Positions 39,077-48,576 of a stretch of 61,919 nucleotides of DNA are shown in pieces. Under the pieces are notes generated by a model that had not been told where the DNA came from, ran no database searches, and saw nothing but the letters and a program-made list of their open reading frames with translations. Origin of the DNA: Gemmatimonadota bacterium (GTDB lineage Bacteria; Gemmatimonadota; Gemmatimonadetes; Gemmatimonadales; GWC2-71-9); the NCBI GenBank assembly GCA_003221005.1, contig QHTZ01000070.1:1-61919 (forward strand). Direction: 5' to 3'. The stretch's first letter is position 1. Each line of letters starts with the position of its first letter. Position numbers and translations under genes: made by a program.

Positions 39077-39885
39077 TGGACCGGCGCGTCGCCGTCCTCG
39101 GCACTGGCAAGATCGGCGGGATCCTGCTGCAAGGGTTGCTCAAGGCCGGCCTATCTCCCCAGCACGTTTTTCCCACGGTCCGTCGCGCCGAGCGCGCGAC
39201 GGCGCTCGCAAAACAGCTCTCCATCCCGGTCGGCACCGATAACCGCGCCGCCGCGCGCCAGGCGGAGATCATTCTCCTGTGCGTGAAGCCGCAGACCGTG
39301 CGGGAAGTGCTGGAGGAGATCCGGCCGGAGGTGACTCCCGACAAGCTGCTCGTCTCGGTGGCCGCGTCGGTCTCCACCGCCTACATGGAGGACGTCCTCC
39401 AGGGCCCGATCCCCGTGGTGCGCGCGATGCCCAACACGCCGTGCGTCGTGGGCGCCGGGATGACGGGCCTCTGCAAGGGGAAGCACGCGACGCAGACGCA
39501 GCTCGAGACCGCGCGGCAGTTCTTCGATACCGTGGGCCGGACAGTCCTGGTGGAGGAGAAGCACATGGACGCGGTGACGGGACTGTCGGCGAGCGGTCCG
39601 GCGTTCGTCTATATCATCCTCGAGTCGCTGGCGGAGGCGGGCGTCAAGGTCGGGCTCCCGCGCGACGCGGCGACGTTGCTCTCGGCGCAGACGCTCCACG
39701 GCGCCGCCCGGGTCGCGCTCGAGACGGGAGATCACCCCGCGCAGCTGAAGGATGCCGTCACGACTCCCGCCGGCTGTACCATCGACGGCATCATGGAGCT
39801 CGAGGACGGGAAGCTGCGGGTGACCTTGATCAAAGCCGTGGTGAAGGCCACCGAGCGGGCGAAGGAGCTCATCCTCGAGCGCTGA
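39076..39885 (+). CDS. proC: pyrroline-5-carboxylate reductase
   Basis: VLGTGKIGGILLQGLL, RAMPNTPCVVGAGMTG, LSASGPAFVYIILESLAEAGVKVGLPR, TTPAGCTIDGIMELE. Confidence 0.94.
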   Translation: MDRRVAVLGTGKIGGILLQGLLKAGLSPQHVFPTVRRAERATALAKQLSIPVGTDNRAAARQAEIILLCVKPQTVREVLEEIRPEVTPDKLLVSVAASVSTAYMEDVLQGPIPVVRAMPNTPCVVGAGMTGLCKGKHATQTQLETARQFFDTVGRTVLVEEKHMDAVTGLSASGPAFVYIILESLAEAGVKVGLPRDAATLLSAQTLHGAARVALETGDHPAQLKDAVTTPAGCTIDGIMELEDGKLRVTLIKAVVKATERAKELILER

Positions 39886-41188
39886 GGACGCGCGCGATCT
39901 CGGCCACGCGCGCCTCGATCTCGATCGGCGGGTTGGCGTGTGGCGGCGGGGGAGGCGTGCCCGAGTGGTACCGCGTGATCGCGTCGGGGTCCTTGAGGAT
40001 GTGACCCGTCAGGACCGCCACGAGGCGGTCGCCGCGCCGGATCACTCCCTTGTTGATCAGCTGCCGGGCGCCGGCCACGCTCGCGGCACTCGCCGGCTCG
40101 CACCCGACGCCTGAGGCGTCCACCACCGCCTTCGCCTCGAGGATCTCCGCGTCGCTCACCGCGGTGACCACGCCGTCCGTCTCGCGGATCGCCGTCACCG
40201 CCCGGTCGTAGGACGCCGGGTTGCCGATGCTGATCGCGGTGGCGACGGTGTGCGCCTCGACGCGGTGCCGGCGCGCGAACCCTTCGGCGAAGCTCAGCGC
40301 GAACGGCGCCGCGCCTTCCGCCTGCACCGCAGCGAGCCGCGGCACCCGCCGGATGAGTCCCCACTCGCGCGCTTCGCGTAGCGCCTTCCCGAACGCGGCC
40401 GTGTTCCCGAGGTTGCCGGCCGGCACGAGAATCCAGTCGGGGGGCTCCCAGCCGAGCTGCTGGAGCAGCTCGAGCACGATCGTCTTCTGGCCCTCCACCC
40501 GGAAGGGATTGATAGAGTTGAGCAGGTAGACGCCCAGCTGCTCGCTCGCCTTGAGCGCTAGGTCGAGGCAGGTGTCGAAGTCGCCCGGAACGACGAGCGT
40601 GCGGGCGCCGTAGGCGAGGAGCTGGGTGAGCTTGCCCAGGGCGACCCGCCCCTTCGGCACCAACACCAGCGCGGGGAGTCCCGCCAGGGCGGCGTACGCG
40701 GCGAGTGAGGCCCCGGTGTTCCCCGTCGATGCGCAGGCCACGGCCGTGGCGCGGACGCGCCGCGCGTGCGTCACGCCAACCGTCATCCCGCGATCCTTGA
40801 ACGAGCCGGTGGGATTGTGCCCTTCGTGTTTGAGGAGCAGCGTCGTCGCCCCCGCCCATTGCGCGACCGACGGGCGCGCGAGCAGCGGGGTGTTGCCCTC
40901 CGGATAGCTCAGGACGTCGTCGCCCGCGCTCGGCAGCACGAGCTCGCGGAACCGCCACACTCCCGAGTAGAACGGGCCGGCCCGGGTACCGCAGCGCGCG
41001 TCGAGGAGGGCGCGCAGCGCCATGCCCGTCGCCGCGGGCGGCGGATGCCGGATCTCGAGGAGGCCCGTGCAGTTCGGGCAGCGCTGCCGCGGATCGGTCT
41101 CGGCGAGCTCGTGGCCGCACGCGGCGCAGCGCTGCCGGCTCGCCGCCGGTGGGGAGGGAGAGGGGGGGGCCCGGTCGGCGACGGTCAT
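39869..41188 (-). CDS. thrC: threonine synthase
   Basis: EGNTPLLARP, HEGHNPTGSFKDRGM PLP lysine, STGNTGASLAAYA. Confidence 0.93.
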   Translation of the reverse strand: MTVADRAPPSPSPPAASRQRCAACGHELAETDPRQRCPNCTGLLEIRHPPPAATGMALRALLDARCGTRAGPFYSGVWRFRELVLPSAGDDVLSYPEGNTPLLARPSVAQWAGATTLLLKHEGHNPTGSFKDRGMTVGVTHARRVRATAVACASTGNTGASLAAYAALAGLPALVLVPKGRVALGKLTQLLAYGARTLVVPGDFDTCLDLALKASEQLGVYLLNSINPFRVEGQKTIVLELLQQLGWEPPDWILVPAGNLGNTAAFGKALREAREWGLIRRVPRLAAVQAEGAAPFALSFAEGFARRHRVEAHTVATAISIGNPASYDRAVTAIRETDGVVTAVSDAEILEAKAVVDASGVGCEPASAASVAGARQLINKGVIRRGDRLVAVLTGHILKDPDAITRYHSGTPPPPPHANPPIEIEARVAEIARVLSARG

Positions 41189-43698
41189 GTGGCCGCGAGC
41201 TTGAGGACGTCGTTGAGAATGCCGCCGGCCGTGACCGCGGGCCCCGCGCCCGGTCCCGTGATCACCAGCGGATTCGTCTTGTAGCGCCGCGTCGTGAAGA
41301 TGAACTGGTTGTCGGTCCCGTTGAGCGACGCGAGCGGGCTCGACGTGTCCACCACCACGAGCCCCACGCGGATGCGCCGCGGGGTCACGGTGCAGCGGTA
41401 GCGAAGCACCCCGCCGCTCTCGCGCGCCTCGAGCACGCGCCGCTGCCACGGCTCGTCGTACTCTTCGAGACGCCGCAGGAACTCCTCAAGTGGCAGCCGC
41501 TTCGCGGGCGCGGGGACGAGGGACTCGATTTCGATATCAGCGAGCTCGCCCGGGAAGCCGAGCAGCCGGCCCAGGATTAGCGCCTTGCGGGCGACGTCCG
41601 TTCCCGACAGATCGTCGCGCGGATCGGGCTCGGGGTATCCCTTCGCGATGGCGCCGCGCAGCGCCTCGGAGAAGCGGCGCCCGCGCCCCATCTCGCCGAA
41701 CAGGTAGCCGAGCGTGCCGGAGGGACACCCCTCGATCTTGGACACCCGGTCCCCGGACTCCGCCAGCTTGTAGTACGTGTCGATGATCGGGAGGCCGGCG
41801 CCCACGGTGGTTTCGTGCAGCAGGCGGCGGCCGCGCTCCGCGGCGAGCGCGGTGAGCTCGTCGTACAGCTTGCGGTGCGCGGTGAGCGGGCGCTTGTTCG
41901 CAAGCACGAGGTGCATCCCCGCCGCGAGCGCGCGCTTGAGGGTGGCGCTCGTGTCGTCGGCCGTCACATCGACGAGCACCGGGTTCGCCAGGGCGTGTCG
42001 CGCCGCGAAGTCCACGGCCTCATCGGCGGTGCCGCGGCGCCCCCCCCCGGCCGCCGCCTTGGCGAGCGAAACCCCCTTTCCCTTGCCGGCGGCGAGCGCC
42101 GCGAGCCGGCGCGGCGAAAGGCCGCGCGCGTCGAACACGAAGCCCGAGCGGTCCACCACGCCGACCACCTTGAGCTCGACTGGCTTCCGGCGGAGCTTCG
42201 CGATCATCGCGGCGAGCACGCGCCCGATCTGGCCAAAGCCGAGCAGCACCACGTCGGTGCGCTCGGAGTGGGTCACGGCCCCGCCGCCCAGCTTGTCGAG
42301 CTGGAACGCCGCGTGCACCAGGCGCTGCGCGCGCACTACTTCCTTCGCCGCCACCACGACCGACAGGTTCAGCTCCGAGGAGCCCTGTGCGATCGCGATG
42401 ACATTGATCCCGCCAGAAGCCAGCGCCGTGAAGGTCTTCGCGGCGATGCCCGGTGTACCCGCCATCCCGAGCCCGACCACCGCGAAGGTGGCGACGCCCC
42501 CCTGGATCTCCACGCCGTCGATCTCGCGGCGCGCGATCTCGTCGCGAAACACTTCCAACAGGCCGGCACGCGCGCGCTGCGCGCTCGCCTCCGGCACGCT
42601 GAAGCAGATCGAGTGCTCGGACGATGCCTGGCTGATCAGAGAGACCGACACGCCCTGCTGGTGCACCGCCGCGAAGGTGCGCGCCGCGATGCCGGGGATG
42701 CCGAGCATGCCGTTGCCGGTGACGGTGACGAGCGCCTGTCCGCTGACGGCAGACAGGGCCTTCACCGGATGGGCGCGCAGCGTGCGGCGCCGCGAGATCT
42801 CGGTGCCGCGGGCACCGGGATCGGCGAACGGCCGGATGCGGATGGCGAGGCTCCGTCCCCCGACCGGAATGAGGGCGCGGGGGTGGAGCACCTTCGCGCC
42901 GTAATAGGCGAGCTCGGCCGCCTCGCGCTGGTGCAGCTGCGGGATGACGCGGGCATCCGGCACCACGCGGGGGTCCGCGGTGAGGATCCCCGGGACGTCC
43001 TTCCAGAGCGAGACCTCACGCGCGCCGAGCGCCCGTCCCAACACCGTGGCCGTGAGGTCCGATCCGCCGCGGCCGAGCGTGGCGAGCTCGCCGTCGGGCG
43101 TCGCCGCCAGGAAGCCCGCCACGACCGGCACGACGCCTTTCGCCAGGAGCGGGGCAAGCAGCTTCTTGGCGCTGCGATCCGTGAGCGCGAGGTTGGGCGA
43201 GGCGTGGCCGAAGGTCGCGTCCGACTTGATCACTTCGAGGGCCTCCACCAGGGCGACTGGGCAGCCGGCCTCGTCGAGGCCGGCGGAGATGAGGTGCGCG
43301 CTCAGGCGCTCCCCCCGCGACACAAGGTAGTCGCTGGTCCGCGGCGTGAGCTCCCGGACGAGACCCAAGCCCGTCGCGACCTTTTCGAGCTCGGCGAACG
43401 CTTCTTCGATCAGGCGGAGCGCCTCCTTGCGCCGGTGCGCGCCCGAGAGCAGCGCTTGCGCGGCCGCGGCATGACGCTCGCGCAGCGCCGCGGTCGCCGC
43501 GCGTACCGCCGCGTTCTCGCCGCGCACCCCGCGCGCCGCGATGTCGAGCAGCGCGTCGGTGACGCCGGCGAGGGCCGACACGACCACCACTACCGGCGCG
43601 GGCCGCTGCGCCTGGATGATGGCGACGGCGCGCGCGATGGCGGGCCCATCGGCGAGGGAGGCGCCGCCGAACTTGTGGATCTGCGGGACGCGACGCAT
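41185..43698 (-). CDS. thrA: bifunctional aspartokinase/homoserine dehydrogenase
   Basis: HKFGGASLADG, GRGGSDLTAT, ACT repeats, then VLLGFGQIGRVLAAM, TVGAGLPIIDTY, GTLGYLF. Confidence 0.93.
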   Translation of the reverse strand: MRRVPQIHKFGGASLADGPAIARAVAIIQAQRPAPVVVVVSALAGVTDALLDIAARGVRGENAAVRAATAALRERHAAAAQALLSGAHRRKEALRLIEEAFAELEKVATGLGLVRELTPRTSDYLVSRGERLSAHLISAGLDEAGCPVALVEALEVIKSDATFGHASPNLALTDRSAKKLLAPLLAKGVVPVVAGFLAATPDGELATLGRGGSDLTATVLGRALGAREVSLWKDVPGILTADPRVVPDARVIPQLHQREAAELAYYGAKVLHPRALIPVGGRSLAIRIRPFADPGARGTEISRRRTLRAHPVKALSAVSGQALVTVTGNGMLGIPGIAARTFAAVHQQGVSVSLISQASSEHSICFSVPEASAQRARAGLLEVFRDEIARREIDGVEIQGGVATFAVVGLGMAGTPGIAAKTFTALASGGINVIAIAQGSSELNLSVVVAAKEVVRAQRLVHAAFQLDKLGGGAVTHSERTDVVLLGFGQIGRVLAAMIAKLRRKPVELKVVGVVDRSGFVFDARGLSPRRLAALAAGKGKGVSLAKAAAGGGRRGTADEAVDFAARHALANPVLVDVTADDTSATLKRALAAGMHLVLANKRPLTAHRKLYDELTALAAERGRRLLHETTVGAGLPIIDTYYKLAESGDRVSKIEGCPSGTLGYLFGEMGRGRRFSEALRGAIAKGYPEPDPRDDLSGTDVARKALILGRLLGFPGELADIEIESLVPAPAKRLPLEEFLRRLEEYDEPWQRRVLEARESGGVLRYRCTVTPRRIRVGLVVVDTSSPLASLNGTDNQFIFTTRRYKTNPLVITGPGAGPAVTAGGILNDVLKLAAT

Positions 43699-44633
43699 CA
43701 CGCGACCTCGTACCCGCTGACGGGCCGCGTCACGCGGAATGTCTCGACGGTCACGCCTATGCCACGCCACGCCTGCGCCATGGCGGCTTCCACCGCGGGA
43801 GCGCGCTCGGCGGAGGCCACGGCCACGAGCGTGGAGCCTGAGCCGGAGAGCGTCGCGCCGAACGCGCCCGCCGCCCGGGCCGCGGCTGTCACTTCGTCGT
43901 ATCCGCGGACCAGCGCCCGCCGATGCGGTACGTGCAGCACGTCGTCCAGGCCTGCGGCGAGCAGCGCGGCGTCGCCCCGTGCGAGCCCCTGCACGAGCGC
44001 TGCGCTGCGAGCGGCGGCTACTACCGCAGTGCGGTGCGGCACGGTCGCGGGGAGCACCGCGCGCGCGCGCTCGGTCGCGAGCGTGAAGTCGGGTACGGCG
44101 AACACCAGCACCAGTGACCGATGCAGCTCGAGCGGTGTGAAGAGCAGCCCACCCGCGGCTCCCGCGCCGGGTCCCCCTCCTTGCAGCACGAGCATGACCC
44201 CGCCCCATACCGATGGGGCGACGTTGTCCGCGTGGCCCTCGATCGCAGCGCAGAGCGTGGCGAGCGCCGTATCGTCCAAGTCCAACTGGCACAGGGCGCG
44301 GGCGGTTACGGCGCCCGCGACCACGGCGGCCGCCGAGGAGCCGAGCCCTCGGCCGATCGGGATGTCGGAGCTCGCCTCCAGCACGACGCCCGACGGGGGC
44401 TCGCGACCCGCCGCGCGGCACGCGCGCTCGAAGCCGCGGTACAGCAGGTCATCCTCCGGGGGGCCGGTGAGTGACGCAAGCGCGCCGCTCCGCTCGAGAC
44501 GGAGCCGGCCCTGGGGCGCGTCGCGCCGCGCCGCGACCCGGATCCAGCGGTCCACCGCGATGCCGACGCAGTCGAACCCCGACCCGAGGTTGGCTGTGGA
44601 CCCCGGGACCCGTACGGTTGCGCTGGCGCTCAT
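43698..44633 (-). CDS. thrB: homoserine kinase
   Basis: ATVRVPGSTANLGSGFDCVGIAVD, IPIGRGLGSSAAAVVAG. Confidence 0.94.
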   Translation of the reverse strand: MSASATVRVPGSTANLGSGFDCVGIAVDRWIRVAARRDAPQGRLRLERSGALASLTGPPEDDLLYRGFERACRAAGREPPSGVVLEASSDIPIGRGLGSSAAAVVAGAVTARALCQLDLDDTALATLCAAIEGHADNVAPSVWGGVMLVLQGGGPGAGAAGGLLFTPLELHRSLVLVFAVPDFTLATERARAVLPATVPHRTAVVAAARSAALVQGLARGDAALLAAGLDDVLHVPHRRALVRGYDEVTAAARAAGAFGATLSGSGSTLVAVASAERAPAVEAAMAQAWRGIGVTVETFRVTRPVSGYEVA

Positions 44634-44679
44634 GAGGGGGCGACGCTGCCCAGAAAAGAGGAAGCTCGATTGGCGGCGT

Positions 44680-44709
44680 AAGTTACCGGGGCTGGGAATC
44701 GAGCGTCAA
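44680..44709 (-). promoter_or_regulatory. predicted thr operon promoter
   Basis: Minus strand TTGACG-18 nt-TAACTT. Confidence 0.45.
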
Positions 44710-44770
44710 GCAGTCGCGCCAGCCTCGAAACCACCCGGTCAGGCGGGCTGGTCCCACCAGGATGGGTTGG

Positions 44771-44799
44771 TTGACACTGGGGGCGCCCCGCCGTAACCT
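44771..44799 (+). promoter_or_regulatory. predicted leu/ilv operon promoter
   Basis: TTGACA-17 nt-TAACCT. Confidence 0.6.
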
Positions 44800-44864
44800 C
44801 GTGTGCGTAGGTTGTAGCGAGATTTGAGGTTGCCACATCCTGACATGGGACTCGCGAACCGGGT

Positions 44865-44957
44865 ATGAGCGTGCTCGTCGTCCTCAGCCTCCTGCTGGTG
44901 CTCCTGCTGCTGGGAACCATTTCCCAGGAGGAGTCTGCGGCGCGCGCGACGGGGTAG
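44865..44957 (+). CDS. Leu/Val-rich leader peptide MSVLVVLSLLLVLLLLGTISQEESAARATG
   Basis: 9 Leu, 4 Val and 1 Ile in 30 codons; between promoter and terminator upstream of leuA. Confidence 0.8.
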   Translation: MSVLVVLSLLLVLLLLGTISQEESAARATG

Positions 44958-44993
44958 CATGAGTCGCTGAAGTCAGGAAAACAGCACAGTCCC

Positions 44994-45027
44994 AACGCCG
45001 CGGACCCCGATAGGCCGCGGCGTTTTT
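44994..45027 (+). terminator. Rho-independent attenuator terminator upstream of leuA
   Basis: AACGCCGCGG-ACCCCGATAGG-CCGCGGCGTTTTT. Confidence 0.92.
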
Positions 45028-45047
45028 CGTCCGAGGAGAAACCAGGA

Positions 45048-46601
45048 ATGGAACGAGACGTCGTCATTTTCGACACGACTCTGCGGGACGGCGAGCAGGC
45101 GCCGGGCAACTCCATGACGCCCGAAGAGAAGCTGCGGCTGGCCCGCCAGCTGGATGTGCTCGGTGTCGACGTCATCGAGACCGGGTTTCCGGCCGCCTCG
45201 GACGGTGACTTCCGGGGGGTGCGGGGGGTGGCGCAGGAGGTGCGGCGGCCGGTCATCGCGGCGCTCGCCCGCTGCCACGAGCGCGACATCGACCTCGCCG
45301 GCGAGGCGCTGCGCCCGGCCGAGCGGTCCCGCGTCCACGTGTTCATCGCGACCTCCGACATCCACCTGCAGCACAAGCTGCGGATCGATAAAGACGAGTG
45401 TCTCGAGCGGGCGCGCGCTTCGGTGCGGCGGGCGCGGCAGTTCACGAACGACGTGGAGTTCTCCGCCGAGGACGCGAGCCGCAGCGACCTCGACTTCCTG
45501 TGCCGCATCGTCGAGGCGGCGATCCAGGAGGGAGCGACCACGATCAATCTCCCGGACACCGTGGGCTATGCGATGCCCTCCGAGTATGGCGCCATGTTCC
45601 GGAGGGTGCGGGAGCGGGTGCCGAACAGCGACAAGGTGGTGTTCAGCGCGCACTGCCACGACGACCTGGGGCTCGCCGTGGCGAACTCGCTCGCGGCGAT
45701 CGACGCGGGCGCGGGGCAGGTCGAGTGCACGGTCAACGGCATCGGCGAGCGGGCCGGGAACGCCGCCCTCGAGGAGATCGTGATGGCGGGGCACGTGCGC
45801 CCGCAGGCCGTCGCGTTCCGCTGCCGCATCAACACCCGCGAGATCTTCCGCACGAGCCAGCTCCTCTCCCACGTCACCGGCGCGTTCCCCCAGCCGAACA
45901 AGGCGGTCGTCGGGCGCAATGCATTCGCGCACGAGGCGGGGATTCACCAGCACGGCGTGATGCAGAACGGCCTCACCTACGAGATCATCCGGCCCGAGAC
46001 GGTGGGCGTCCCGCGCTCTACCCTCGTGCTCGGCAAACACTCCGGGCGGCACGCGCTGGAGCGCCGGTACCGCGAGCTGGGCTATGAGCTCGACGAGCCG
46101 ACGCTCGAGTGGCTGTATCGCGAGTTCACGTCACTCGCCGACCGCAAGCAGGAGATCCTGGACGAAGACCTGCTTGCGCTGCTGCACGAGAGCTTCCACG
46201 ACGCGCCCGAATCGTATCAGCTCACGTACCTTAAGGTGCTGTGCGGGACGGTGTCCGCCACCGCGGACGTCACGCTGACGGGCCCCTGGATGCGGGAGCG
46301 GAGCCTGAGCGGCACCGGCAACGGCCCGATTGCGGCCGCGTTCGCCGCGATCAGCTCGATCGTCGAGCGGCAGATCGAAGTGCTGAACCTGTCGCTCCAG
46401 TCGGTCACGCCGGGGCGTGACAGCGTGGGGCACGTTTTCCTCCAGGTGAGAATCGACGGCAAGACCCTCACCGGACACGGAGCGTCGACCGACGTCGTCG
46501 AGGCGAGCGCGCGCGCCATGGTGCACGCGCTCAACAAGGCGAACTTCGCCGACCGGCTCGAGGATAAGTCTCTCAACAACGTGTACCTGTGGGGGGTGTG
46601 A
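45048..46601 (+). CDS. leuA: 2-isopropylmalate synthase
   Basis: FDTTLRDGEQAPGNSM, HCHDDLGLAVANSL, NGIGERAGNA. Confidence 0.95.
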   Translation: MERDVVIFDTTLRDGEQAPGNSMTPEEKLRLARQLDVLGVDVIETGFPAASDGDFRGVRGVAQEVRRPVIAALARCHERDIDLAGEALRPAERSRVHVFIATSDIHLQHKLRIDKDECLERARASVRRARQFTNDVEFSAEDASRSDLDFLCRIVEAAIQEGATTINLPDTVGYAMPSEYGAMFRRVRERVPNSDKVVFSAHCHDDLGLAVANSLAAIDAGAGQVECTVNGIGERAGNAALEEIVMAGHVRPQAVAFRCRINTREIFRTSQLLSHVTGAFPQPNKAVVGRNAFAHEAGIHQHGVMQNGLTYEIIRPETVGVPRSTLVLGKHSGRHALERRYRELGYELDEPTLEWLYREFTSLADRKQEILDEDLLALLHESFHDAPESYQLTYLKVLCGTVSATADVTLTGPWMRERSLSGTGNGPIAAAFAAISSIVERQIEVLNLSLQSVTPGRDSVGHVFLQVRIDGKTLTGHGASTDVVEASARAMVHALNKANFADRLEDKSLNNVYLWGV

Positions 46602-46605
46602 CGCC

Positions 46606-48288
46606 ATGAGCGAAGTCCTCACGGGCGCGCAGATCCTGTGTCGCGAGCTGGTCGCGGCCGGGGTGGACGTCATCTTCGGCTACCCGGGCGGTGCGATCAT
46701 GCCGTTCTACCATGCGCTCCCCGAATACCCCGGCCTGCGCCACGTCCTCGTGCGGCACGAGCAGGCGGCGGCGCACGCGGCGGACGGCTACGCGCGGGCG
46801 AGCGGCCGGGTGGGCGTGTGCGTCGCGACGTCGGGCCCCGGGGCGACCAACCTCGTCACCGGACTCGCGACGGCGCACATGGACTCCTCGCCCGTGCTCG
46901 CCATCACGGGCCAGGTGGGGCGTCCCATGATCGGGCGCGACGCCTTCCAGGAGACCGACGTCATCGGGCTCACGCTCCCGATCACCAAGTACAACCACCT
47001 GGTGCAGGACATCTCCGAGCTGGCCGCCATCGTTCGTGAAGCCGTGGCGATCGCGCGGGACGGCCGGCCCGGTCCGGTGCTAATAGACGTCCCGAAGGAC
47101 GTGCAGAACCAAAAGGCCGCGTACACGCCGCCCGAGGGCAAGGCCGCCGCGCCCGCGCCGGTCCCGCCCCTCGCACAGGGCGTGGACGAGGCAGCGCGGC
47201 TGATCGCGGAGGCCGAGCGCCCGCTCCTCATGATCGGACACGGCGTCATCCTGAGTGGCGCCTACGCTGAGGTGCGGGCGCTCGCCGAGAAGACGGGGAT
47301 TCCCGTGATCACCACGCTGCTCGGCATCAGCGCGTTCCCCGAGTCGCACCCGTTGCACCTCGGCATGCCGGGGATGCACGGCGAAGTGCACGTCAACCGC
47401 GCGATCCAGCACGCCGACCTTATCGTGGGAATTGGGCTGCGGTTCGACGACCGCGTCACCGGCAACCTCGCCGCGTTCGCGCCGCGCGCCAAGATCGTCC
47501 ACGTCGAGCTCGACCGCGCCGAGGTCGGTAAGAACGTCCCGGTGGCAGTGGGCATTGTCGGAGACGCGCGCCAGATCACGCAGCGCCTGGTCGAGGCCGT
47601 CCGCCCCCGGACCTGCGAGGCATGGGTGGCCGAGATCCGCGGCTTCGTGCGCCCGCGGGCCGAAGCCTTCAGCGGCGACCTCTCCCCCGAGGCGATCCTC
47701 GCCTCCATCTACGAGGCCACGGGTGGAAGTTGCACGATCGTGACCGACGTGGGCCAGCACCAGATGTGGGTCGCCAAGCACTACCCCTACCAGCGGCCGA
47801 ACACGCACATCACGTCGGGAGGTCTGGGCACGATGGGCTTCGCCGTGCCGGCAGCGATGGGCGTGCATCTCGCGCGTCCCGGGGAGCTGGTCTGGGCGAT
47901 CTCGGGCGACGGCGGGTTCCAGATGAACATGGCCGAAATCGCGACCATGGTGCAGGAGGGGCTGTCGGTGAAGATGGCAATCTTCAACAACGGCTACCTC
48001 GGCATGGTGCGCCAGTGGCAGCAGTTCTTTCATGAGAAGCGCTACTCGTGCACCCCGATCTGGAGCCCCGACTACGTGAAGCTGGCCGAGGCGTACGGCA
48101 TCGCCGGCTGGCGGGTGGAGAACCGTGGGCAGCTCGACGACGTGGTGCGACGCGCGAACGCGACGCCCGGTCCGGCGCTGGTCGAGTTCGTGATCGCGCA
48201 GGAGGCGAACGTGTACCCGATGATCCCGCCCGGCGGCTCCCTCTCCGAGCCGATCGAAGCGCAGCCCGCCGCCACGCCCGCGCGCTAA
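46606..48288 (+). CDS. ilvB: acetolactate synthase large subunit
   Basis: IFGYPGGAIMPFYHAL, HEQAAAHAADGYARASG, GDGGFQMNMAEIAT. Confidence 0.95.
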   Translation: MSEVLTGAQILCRELVAAGVDVIFGYPGGAIMPFYHALPEYPGLRHVLVRHEQAAAHAADGYARASGRVGVCVATSGPGATNLVTGLATAHMDSSPVLAITGQVGRPMIGRDAFQETDVIGLTLPITKYNHLVQDISELAAIVREAVAIARDGRPGPVLIDVPKDVQNQKAAYTPPEGKAAAPAPVPPLAQGVDEAARLIAEAERPLLMIGHGVILSGAYAEVRALAEKTGIPVITTLLGISAFPESHPLHLGMPGMHGEVHVNRAIQHADLIVGIGLRFDDRVTGNLAAFAPRAKIVHVELDRAEVGKNVPVAVGIVGDARQITQRLVEAVRPRTCEAWVAEIRGFVRPRAEAFSGDLSPEAILASIYEATGGSCTIVTDVGQHQMWVAKHYPYQRPNTHITSGGLGTMGFAVPAAMGVHLARPGELVWAISGDGGFQMNMAEIATMVQEGLSVKMAIFNNGYLGMVRQWQQFFHEKRYSCTPIWSPDYVKLAEAYGIAGWRVENRGQLDDVVRRANATPGPALVEFVIAQEANVYPMIPPGGSLSEPIEAQPAATPAR

Positions 48289-48294
48289 GCCGCG

Positions 48295-48576
48295 ATGCAG
48301 GCGTCCCACGCGGTGTCGGTGCTGCTCGACGACGATCTGCTCGCGTTCAACCGGGCCATCGGGGTGGTGCGCCGCCGCAACCTGCCGGTGCAGGGTATCA
48401 CAGTCGGCCCCAGCGGGCAGGCCGGCGTGCTGCGGCTGGCCTTTTTCATGCAGGCGGACGACGCGAACGCGATGCGGCTGTTGCGCCAGCTCGAGAAGGC
48501 GCACGGCGTCCATAGCGTCACGGTGACCCCTGTATCGTCCCCATCCCTCACCCACCCATCGGAGGCCGTGCTATGA
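48295..48576 (+). CDS. ilvN: acetolactate synthase small subunit-like ACT protein (short)
   Basis: ACT-like [31 protein letters not shown] between ilvB and ilvC. Confidence 0.75.
   Translation: MQASHAVSVLLDDDLLAFNRAIGVVRRRNLPVQGITVGPSGQAGVLRLAFFMQADDANAMRLLRQLEKAHGVHSVTVTPVSSPSLTHPSEAVL

Noticed and set aside
44634-44679. Threonine/isoleucine attenuator for the thrB-thrA-thrC operon
   Set aside because: Predicted leader is only about 40 nt with no small ORF and no hairpin-U tract
44630-45559. Minus-strand ORF covering the leu leader region
   Set aside because: Shadow ORF overlapping the attenuator and leuA; Ser/Arg-rich with no domain
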